64,000 bases of DNA, from assembly GCF_949769195.1 (NCBI RefSeq), contig NZ_OX458333.1, positions 4,436,001 through 4,500,000 of the forward strand, given 5' to 3'. Shown piece after piece: positions 58,128-64,000 of this stretch. A program made the position numbers and the translations under genes. The notes below the pieces were generated by a model that saw only the letters and a list, made by a program, of their open reading frames with translations, made no database searches and was not told where the DNA came from. The stretch's first letter is position 1. Each line of letters begins with the position of its first letter. This DNA is from Methylocaldum szegediense. Lineage in GTDB: Bacteria; Pseudomonadota; Gammaproteobacteria; Methylococcales; Methylococcaceae.

Positions 58128-59492
58128 TCAAAAAAGAATTTCGATCCGTGCTCCGCCCAGTTCGGAACGCGACAAGCGCACACGCGCGCCGTGCTGCTCG
58201 GCAATCTCTTTGACGATCGCGAGTCCTAGCCCGCAGCCGTCGCCGGGGCTGCCGGGAGGGCGGTAGAACCTTTCGAAAATCCGATCCGCCTCCGACTCCG
58301 GAATGCCCGGTCCGTCGTCTTCCACAACCAGAGTCGGCTTGGGACTGGCAGCGACTCGTACCACGATTTGCCCGTTATCGCGTCCGTAGCGGATGGCGTT
58401 GTCGAGAAGATTGTTGAGCGCCTCGCGAAGCAAGGTCTCGTCGCCCTGAACCAACACCGGCCGAGGACTACCTTCGAAACTCAGATCCATATTGCGTTGC
58501 AGCGCTTTGGGGGCCCAATCCATGCATGTGTCTCTCGCCACGGCGTGGAGGTCCACGCGCGAAGCGGGGTGCGAGCCGCCCAAGGCGGTTTCCGAGCGTG
58601 CCAACGCCAAGAGCTGAGTGCTCAATCGCGACGCTCGGTCGGCGCCGTTCCGGATCTGGGCGAGGGCAGGGCGCATGCTCGCGAGGTCGGTTTCCCGCAA
58701 CGCGCGCTCCGCCTGGACTTTCAGTCCCGCCAGTGGGGTTCGGAGTTGATGCGCGGCGTTGGCGATGAAGCGCTGTTGGGCGGCCATGGCCGTGGACAGC
58801 CTCGCGAGCAAATCGTTGATGGTACGGGTCAGTGTAAGCACTTCCTGGGGCACGCGCGTGTCCGGGATGGGTGTGAGATCGCGCGGCGAACGTTGGGCGA
58901 TTTCGCGAGCCAGGGTGTTCAAAGGCCGCAGTCCGCGGTTGATGCCCAGCCAGATGTACGATCCCGCTATGCAGACCAGCAGGAGTTGTGGTACCAGTTC
59001 GGCCAGGAGAATATCCGTCATCATGCTTCGCCTTTTCCTGACGGTCTCGGCCACTTGGACCAAAACCTCCTCGGAACTGTCCTTCGGCGCGGTGAGCATG
59101 GAAACCACGCGGACCCTCTGTCCCCGGATCGCGCTGTCGAAATACAGGGGCTGTTCGCGAACGGAGGCGAGGTCCGGCGGCGGCGGGATGCGATGGTCCC
59201 CGGCCAGGAATCCACGGTGGGGCGATTCTATTTTAAAAAACGTTTGATCCACCTCGTCCCATTGGAAAATCTCCAGTGCGGAGGGGGGCAGCTCGAAGGT
59301 CAGCTTCCCGTGCTGGGCTTTGACCTCCTGCGCCAGCGAGCGCGCCGAGTCGAGCAGCCAGCGATCATAAGCAGCGTTGGCGTAGTGTAGCGCGATGTAG
59401 TAGGAAGCCATGGCGTCGAGCACCACGAAGAGCGCGAGAGGCACCGCTAAGCGCAACAGAAACTGGGTCCGGAGACTTTGGACTCTAGCCAT
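58128..59492 (-). CDS. Sensor histidine kinase (QseC/TctE type)
   Basis: 454 residues. Two membrane helices (about 15-35 and 165-185) enclose a periplasmic 2CSK_N-type domain. A short HAMP, an H-box NAAHQLRTPLAGLKV, N-box ALNNLLDNAIRYG and G-boxes VEDDGPGIPESEAD and GCGLGLAIVKEIAEQ are all present. It overlaps the response regulator gene upstream by 8 bp. The signal is unknown. Confidence 0.93.
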   Translation of the reverse strand: MARVQSLRTQFLLRLAVPLALFVVLDAMASYYIALHYANAAYDRWLLDSARSLAQEVKAQHGKLTFELPPSALEIFQWDEVDQTFFKIESPHRGFLAGDHRIPPPPDLASVREQPLYFDSAIRGQRVRVVSMLTAPKDSSEEVLVQVAETVRKRRSMMTDILLAELVPQLLLVCIAGSYIWLGINRGLRPLNTLAREIAQRSPRDLTPIPDTRVPQEVLTLTRTINDLLARLSTAMAAQQRFIANAAHQLRTPLAGLKVQAERALRETDLASMRPALAQIRNGADRASRLSTQLLALARSETALGGSHPASRVDLHAVARDTCMDWAPKALQRNMDLSFEGSPRPVLVQGDETLLREALNNLLDNAIRYGRDNGQIVVRVAASPKPTLVVEDDGPGIPESEADRIFERFYRPPGSPGDGCGLGLAIVKEIAEQHGARVRLSRSELGGARIEILF

Positions 59493-60156
59493 CGATGTCT
59501 TTTTCCAACAAGTAGCCGAGGCCGCGAACGGTCCGGATTTTCACGCCGAATGTTTCCATACGCTTGCGCAGCCTGTGGATGTAGACTTCGATCGCATTGT
59601 CGCCCAGTTCTTCGTTTCCTGCCGATAGGCGCTGGGCGATACGATCCTTGCTAACGACCCGTCCGGCGTGAATCAAGAGCGCTTCGAGCACGCCATATTC
59701 CCGGGCGGACAGGATGATCGGTTCGCCGTCCACCATCAATTGGCGATTCTGGGTGTCCAGAACCAATCTCCCAACCTTGAGTTCGCCGAATCCTCCGTAG
59801 CGGCGTCGGAGCAGGGCGTGGATGCGTGCTTCCAACTCACGGAGATCAAAAGGTTTGACCATGTAATCGTCCGCGCCCCATTCGAGGCCTTTGATGCGGT
59901 CCTCGAGGGCATCGCGCGCAGTTAAGACCAGTACAGGTATGGAATTTTTCCGGGCCCGCAATCGTCTCAATAGTTCACAGCCCTCCATGTCTGGAAGGCC
60001 CAGGTCGAGAATGGCCAAATCGAAATTTTGAGTAAGCAGCGCGGATTCGGCATAGGCGCCTGACGGCGCCGTGGTGACCGTGTAGCCGGATTGGCCGAGC
60101 ACATGGGTCAGCCCATCGGCCAGAACGGTGTCATCTTCTACGAGCAGGATTCTCAT
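59485..60156 (-). CDS. OmpR-family response regulator
   Basis: 223 residues from the ATG at 60156 (MRILLVEDDTVLADGLTHVL). The receiver has the acidic pair EDD, phospho-Asp in LAILDLGLPD, Thr in VLTARD and Lys in MVKPFD. A winged-helix DNA-binding domain with NAIEVYIHRLRKRME and TVRGLGYLLEKD follows. Partner of the downstream histidine kinase; QseB/PhoP-like. Confidence 0.95.
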   Translation of the reverse strand: MRILLVEDDTVLADGLTHVLGQSGYTVTTAPSGAYAESALLTQNFDLAILDLGLPDMEGCELLRRLRARKNSIPVLVLTARDALEDRIKGLEWGADDYMVKPFDLRELEARIHALLRRRYGGFGELKVGRLVLDTQNRQLMVDGEPIILSAREYGVLEALLIHAGRVVSKDRIAQRLSAGNEELGDNAIEVYIHRLRKRMETFGVKIRTVRGLGYLLEKDIDG

Positions 60157-60301
60157 ATATTGAACAGGCGTGAAAGGTTTGTGAAAGGTTCGCACTATAT
60201 AATGGTTGGTTATCGCGGCCGCGCCGAAGGAGCGCTAAGCGTTGAGTGTCGAGGTCAGCGTGGAGCCCGCGCATATATTTTGTTGACAGATTGAGGTTCC
60301 G

Positions 60302-61666
60302 ATGGCCGGACAAAACCAACAACAACGAAACCTGACGCTCGATTTTTTTCGCGGTCTCGCCCTGCTGATCATTTTTATCAACCACATTCCCGCCAACGAA
60401 CTTCTTTTCTTCACGCCTTCCCGTTACGGTCTGAGTGACGCTGCCGAGATCTTCGTGTTTCTTTCAGGTTATGCCGCGGCTATTGCCTACGGCCGCAGTT
60501 TCCGCACCGCCGGATTATGGCTTGGCAGCGTTCGGGTGTTTCACCGCTGTGCCCAAATCTACGGCGCCCACCTCTTCTTATTCATGCTTCTTGCGGTCAT
60601 TTGCGTGTTGGGCAATACCGTTTTCGGGGAGCCAGATTATATCCACCGCCTGAATATCCGATATTTTTTCGATGACACCCAGGAGGCACTCCTCGGACTC
60701 GTTTCCTTACGTTATGTTCCGAATTATTTCGATATTCTGCCGATGTACCTGGTGGTTATGTTGTGGATACCGGTGGTGTGGGGCTTGTCCCGCATCCACC
60801 TCGCGCTCGCCCTGGCTTTCCCTGTCGGCGTTTATACCGCGATGTGGCAGTACGGGTTGGAACTCTCGGCGGATTTGCACAGCGATCGGCCTTGGTTTTT
60901 CAATCCTTTCGGATGGCAGCTGATGTTTTTTACCGGGTTCGCTTTCGGCTCCGGCTGGCTGAAACCGCCCCAGCACGGACCATGGCTGGCGGCGATGTGC
61001 GTTTCCTTCGTGATTCTGGTTTTGCCGCTAGGGCCCGAGCCGGCGTTGCGCCCCACCGAATTCCTGATTCAGCTTCATGCAACTTTACAGCCGTTGCTGG
61101 ACAAGACTCATTTCGGACCATTACGGTTGGTCCATTTCCTCGCTTTGGCCTATCTGGTCACGATGTTCCTCCGGAATCGGGAGCATTGGCTGCAGTCTAG
61201 ACTCGCGAAGGCCATTATCCAAATGGGGCAGCAGTCACTGCCGATTTTCATTGTGACCATGGCTCTTTCTTATGTTGGCGGCATGATGCTGGATCAATTC
61301 GGTCACGGGGTCGCAGTACTCGCGGCCGTGAATCTGGGCGGCTGTGTGTTTCTGCTGCTAACCGGGAGCGGAATGGCGTGGCTGAAGTCTGCCCCGTGGG
61401 AACGGTACGGCGCGCACGAAGCTTTATCGGCCACTTCGTCCGATCGGGAGAGCGGCTCATTTTCTTCGGCTCTTGCTGCATGGCCCGGACGCTTGAAGCA
61501 TGCTCCCGCAATGGTCCTTGCGAATGTCGTCGCCGCCGTACCTTTATTGATGTCGGAAAAGACGGCAAGCGCCCATCATTCCTTGGTGGCCATGCGTGGG
61601 ACGAACGGAATATCCGCGCAAGATCGGGTAGTCGACTCGAAGAATGAGCACCCGAACATCAAATGA
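60302..61666 (+). CDS. OpgC-domain membrane protein
   Basis: 454 residues, about ten membrane helices. The start LTLDFFRGLALLIIFINHIP and SRYGLSDAAEIFVFLSGYAA are the OpgC/acyltransferase-3-like motif. E. coli-type OpgC succinylates periplasmic glucans, but members of this stand-alone group have no tested substrate. No opgG or opgH is nearby. The last about 70 residues are hydrophilic and not conserved. Confidence 0.85.
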   Translation: MAGQNQQQRNLTLDFFRGLALLIIFINHIPANELLFFTPSRYGLSDAAEIFVFLSGYAAAIAYGRSFRTAGLWLGSVRVFHRCAQIYGAHLFLFMLLAVICVLGNTVFGEPDYIHRLNIRYFFDDTQEALLGLVSLRYVPNYFDILPMYLVVMLWIPVVWGLSRIHLALALAFPVGVYTAMWQYGLELSADLHSDRPWFFNPFGWQLMFFTGFAFGSGWLKPPQHGPWLAAMCVSFVILVLPLGPEPALRPTEFLIQLHATLQPLLDKTHFGPLRLVHFLALAYLVTMFLRNREHWLQSRLAKAIIQMGQQSLPIFIVTMALSYVGGMMLDQFGHGVAVLAAVNLGGCVFLLLTGSGMAWLKSAPWERYGAHEALSATSSDRESGSFSSALAAWPGRLKHAPAMVLANVVAAVPLLMSEKTASAHHSLVAMRGTNGISAQDRVVDSKNEHPNIK

Positions 61667-61667
61667 C

Positions 61668-61686
61668 GGTCTCAGGCGGTGAGACC
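61668..61686 (+). terminator. Possible terminator hairpin after the OpgC gene
   Basis: GGTCTCA-GGCGG-TGAGACC is a perfect 7-bp stem starting 2 bp after the stop. No U-run follows, so it could be a regulatory hairpin instead. Confidence 0.35.
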
Positions 61687-61786
61687 ATGACCTCTCGGCC
61701 GCGAACGCAATCGAAAACGCAGCATCGACGTTTCGACGGGTCGATTGCCCTGAAACGGCGAACAACAACCGTTTGAGGAGGAAAAC

Positions 61787-62434
61787 ATGAGACCTTTCGA
61801 GAAGTTATTGCTGGAAAACAAAGCTTGGGCCGAAGAACAGAGGATTCGGGACCCAGGGTATTTTTCACGTCTCGCTAAGGCCCAGACACCGGATATCCTC
61901 TGGATCGGCTGTTCCGACAGCCGGGTTCCGGCGGAGATCATCGTCAATGCCCAGCCCGGCGAGATTTTCGTGCATCGAAATATCGCTAATCAGATCATCA
62001 CCACTGATTTCAATAGCCTGAGCGTGATTCAATACGCCGTCGACGTGCTCAAGGTCAGCCACGTGATCGTGTGCGGACATTACAATTGCGGCGGCGTCAA
62101 GGCAGCCTTGAGCCCGCAACGTTCGGAACTCTTGATCGTCAACAAATGGCTGATGCATATCAAGGACGTCTATCGGCTGCATCAAGGCGAAATCAACGCG
62201 CTTCAGAGCGACCAGGAGAGGGCGGACCGGCTGGTGGAGCTCAATGTCATAGAACAGATTCAGAATCTCGCCCACACCTCGGTGATTCAGCACTCCTGGA
62301 AGCGCCACCTACGCCCGGTTCTGCACGGATGCGTTTACGGCCTCACCGATGGCATCATCAAGGAACTCATTCGTCTTCCACCCGAGACGCTGATTCATCC
62401 GATTTATCAATATACGGACTTGCCCGAGACCTGA
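61787..62434 (+). CDS. can: Beta-class carbonic anhydrase
   Basis: 215 residues. Zinc ligands Cys42, His98 and Cys101, with the Asp44-Arg46 dyad (GCSDSRVP, VCGHYNCGGV), fall at the same numbers as in E. coli Can. It interconverts CO2 and bicarbonate in the cytosol, supplying carboxylases and handling CO2 from formate oxidation. GAGGAGGA precedes the ATG. Confidence 0.95.
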   Translation: MRPFEKLLLENKAWAEEQRIRDPGYFSRLAKAQTPDILWIGCSDSRVPAEIIVNAQPGEIFVHRNIANQIITTDFNSLSVIQYAVDVLKVSHVIVCGHYNCGGVKAALSPQRSELLIVNKWLMHIKDVYRLHQGEINALQSDQERADRLVELNVIEQIQNLAHTSVIQHSWKRHLRPVLHGCVYGLTDGIIKELIRLPPETLIHPIYQYTDLPET

Positions 62435-62624
62435 AGACTCGGCTCGGCCGTTTACTCAGGAACCCTACGGCCCGACGACTTTCGGGCTGTTCGCACGCTG
62501 TGCCTCGGGTACGGCGCATTTGCCGTGCGAGAACCGTTAGCGGTATAAGGGGGTCAGAGGAGGAGAAGCATCGGTCTTGGAGCCGGGCTCGGTAGGCCAT
62601 TCGCCCTGAGCCTTTTTCCTCGGA

Positions 62625-62664
62625 CCTGTCCTGAGCCACGTCGAAGGGCCTGTCCTGAGCTTAG
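62625..62664. repeat. Dispersed CCTGTCCTGAGC repeat, two tandem units
   Basis: CCTGTCCTGAGCCACGTCGA and CCTGTCCTGAGCTTAG occur in a row, the same unit as at 55616-55674. Confidence 0.75.
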
Positions 62665-62750
62665 CCCCGTAGCCCGGATGGAGCGAATGCGGAATTCGGG
62701 ACAAACCGATCCTCGATCTCCCGCATTCCACTGCGCTGCATGCGGGCAAC
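62665..62750. repeat. AGCCCGGATG...GCATGCGGGC imperfect palindrome
   Basis: AGCCCGGATGGAGCGAATGC near 62670 pairs imperfectly with GCATTCCACTGCGCTGCATG near 62724. This resembles a widespread proteobacterial repeat type and is enclosed by half units of the CCTGTCCTGAGC repeat. Confidence 0.6.
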
Positions 62751-62771
62751 GAGCTGAGCTTAGTCGAAGGG
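62751..62771. repeat. Half unit of the dispersed repeat
   Basis: GAGCTGAGCTTAGTCGAAGG matches the right arm of the unit at 55653-55674 and closes the composite repeat. Confidence 0.6.
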
Positions 62772-62882
62772 TTGGAGATCTACCGGGATCGGCTTTCGCA
62801 GGCTCGCGTTGGCGCCGAACGCTTGCCCACGACCTCCGCCTCGGGAGGTTCGAACACATTTACCGGGAGTCGCGGAGAACAG

Positions 62883-64000
62883 ATGTTGCGAACTATCATC
62901 GTCGCCTTCATCGGGTTATGGCTACTGGCGGGGATTGCCGGTGAAGCGCAGCAGGCGCCAGAACCTCCGACTTCGCAGCCGAAGGTGGTCGCGCAGTTGA
63001 CGATCGACGGCCCTATAGGGCCCGCTACCAGCGATTACGTCGATCGCGCGCTGAAAGACGCCGAGGCCCGCAACGCGGTTCTGGCGATTATCCGAATGGA
63101 TACGCCGGGCGGTCTCGACACAGCGATGCGCGAAATCATCCGAATGATCCTCGCTTCGCGCATACCGATCGCGACCTATGTCGCGCCGAGTGGAGCCCGA
63201 GCAGCCAGCGCCGGGACTTATATCTTGTATGCCAGCCACATCGCCGCCATGGCGCCCGCCACCAATCTCGGAGCGGCCACCCCGGTCGCCATCGGTGCGC
63301 CGGGACGAAACGATGACAGGCCGGGACCTGCGGAAAAAGACGAGCAGGAAACGCCGCGCGACTCCGGGGATGCCATGGCCAAAAAGATGGTCAACGACGC
63401 GGTGGCTTATCTGCGCGGCCTCGCTCACCTTCGGGGCCGAAACGCCGAATGGGCCGAGAAGTCCGTGCGTGAAGGGGCCAGTCTTACCGCTGAGGAAGCG
63501 CTGAAGATGCAGGTCATCGACCTCGTCGCCCCCGATGTTCCCGCATTGCTGTCCGAGTTGCAGGGGCGGCGCGTGGACGTGCTCGGCCGTACCGTGACAC
63601 TCGATTTGACCGGGACGACCGTAGAAACGATTGATCCCGATTGGCGTAGCCGCCTCCTCGCCGTTATCACCAATCCCAATGTCGCCTACATTCTGATGAT
63701 GATCGGGGTGTACGGGCTCATTCTGGAGTTGTACAACCCCGGATCGATCGTGCCGGGTACAGTGGGCGTCATCTCGCTGTTACTCGCGATGTATGCTTTT
63801 CAGGTTCTCCCAGTGAATTATGCCGGCCTCGCCCTGATCATCGTCGGAATCGGTCTGATGATTGCCGAGGCGTTCGCGCCAAGCTTTGGGGCCCTCGGAT
63901 TGGGCGGCATCGCAGCCTTTATCGCCGGCAGCGTGATCCTGATCGACACCGAACGGATGCCCGGTGCCGGCCTCAGTTGGGCGGTGATCGCAGCATTCGT
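62883..64000 (+). CDS. NfeD-type membrane serine protease (partial, runs off right edge)
   Basis: 372 residues are visible from the ATG at 62883 (MLRTIIVAFIGLWLLAGIAG). A signal peptide precedes a ClpP-like domain (about 35-240) with RMDTPGGLDTAMREI, the Ser motif PSGARAASAGTYI, and the likely Lys helix MVNDAVAYLRGLAHLRGRN. Four or more membrane helices follow from about 260. This is the long NfeD form that usually pairs with a stomatin/SPFH gene downstream, which would lie beyond the window. Confidence 0.9.
   Translation, partial: MLRTIIVAFIGLWLLAGIAGEAQQAPEPPTSQPKVVAQLTIDGPIGPATSDYVDRALKDAEARNAVLAIIRMDTPGGLDTAMREIIRMILASRIPIATYVAPSGARAASAGTYILYASHIAAMAPATNLGAATPVAIGAPGRNDDRPGPAEKDEQETPRDSGDAMAKKMVNDAVAYLRGLAHLRGRNAEWAEKSVREGASLTAEEALKMQVIDLVAPDVPALLSELQGRRVDVLGRTVTLDLTGTTVETIDPDWRSRLLAVITNPNVAYILMMIGVYGLILELYNPGSIVPGTVGVISLLLAMYAFQVLPVNYAGLALIIVGIGLMIAEAFAPSFGALGLGGIAAFIAGSVILIDTERMPGAGLSWAVIAAF

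Larger units (their letters stand above)
62435..62882. other. Repeat-rich intergenic region
   Basis: 448 bases without a gene. Most of 62625-62771 is made of dispersed palindromic repeats listed separately. The promoter of the NfeD-type gene should lie in the right part but is not recognisable. Confidence 0.6.

Overview
This is a stretch of chromosome from a Gammaproteobacterium, most likely a methanotroph or methylotroph of the Methylococcales type. The support is a complete soluble NAD-linked formate dehydrogenase operon, a small monoheme c-type cytochrome, type IV pilus retraction ATPases, the DXP isoprenoid route, and gene orders usual in that class (pilTU-yggS-proC-yggT-yggU; xseB-ispA-dxs). 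The genus call is inference, because no methane or methanol dehydrogenase gene lies in the window. I saw no rRNA, tRNA, CRISPR array or prophage.

Layout. 1-4.4 kb: start of cysG (leaving on the left), tusA, a HAD phosphatase, rppH, a secreted PBP-like protein overlapping an AT-rich outer-membrane barrel gene, and cpdA. 4.6-8.3 kb: apt, dxs, ispA, xseB. 8.5-11.4 kb: sulfurtransferase, dapE, ArsC/Spx-like reductase, DUF2726 protein. 11.8-16.5 kb: pilU and pilT facing yggS-proC-yggT-yggU. 16.6-20.9 kb: dynamin-like GTPase, trmB, and a one-TM protein of unknown function. 21.4-27.4 kb: fdsG-fdsB-fdsA-fdhD-fdsD. 27.5-36.5 kb: thiO, an unknown secreted protein, a GNAT pseudogene, a VOC protein, a UPF0182 membrane protein, an OmpA-like lipoprotein, cytochrome c, and small secreted proteins. 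36.5-42.8 kb: secreted MsrB, then polyphosphate kinase and exopolyphosphatase converging on a decayed IS256-family element. 43-47.7 kb: ABC-2 exporter, mgtE behind a structured leader, and a ceramidase-like membrane protein. 48-52 kb: PilZ protein, nrdB with paired NrdR boxes, and a PaaK-type ligase. 52-64 kb: an amber-interrupted secreted protein, a Ser/Thr kinase with a sensor half, DUF4124 and BON proteins, a Ca/Na-type exchanger, a two-component system, an OpgC-type membrane protein, beta-carbonic anhydrase, and the start of an NfeD-type membrane protease.

The genes fit a one-carbon lifestyle: formate oxidation gives NADH and CO2, with carbonic anhydrase available for CO2/bicarbonate exchange, and polyphosphate is made and degraded by the ppk/ppx pair. 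The observations most worth following are (1) an in-frame helix-hairpin-helix domain at the N-terminus of polyphosphate kinase, (2) a multi-stem leader RNA candidate upstream of mgtE, (3) an IS256-family element with terminal inverted repeats, a 7-bp target duplication and three transposase lesions, apparently inserted in a REP-like palindrome, (4) paired NrdR boxes 31 bp apart before nrdB, (5) a signal-peptide protein cut by a single amber codon, and (6) composite palindromic repeats near the right end. I did not find a clear new multi-gene defence or metabolic system.
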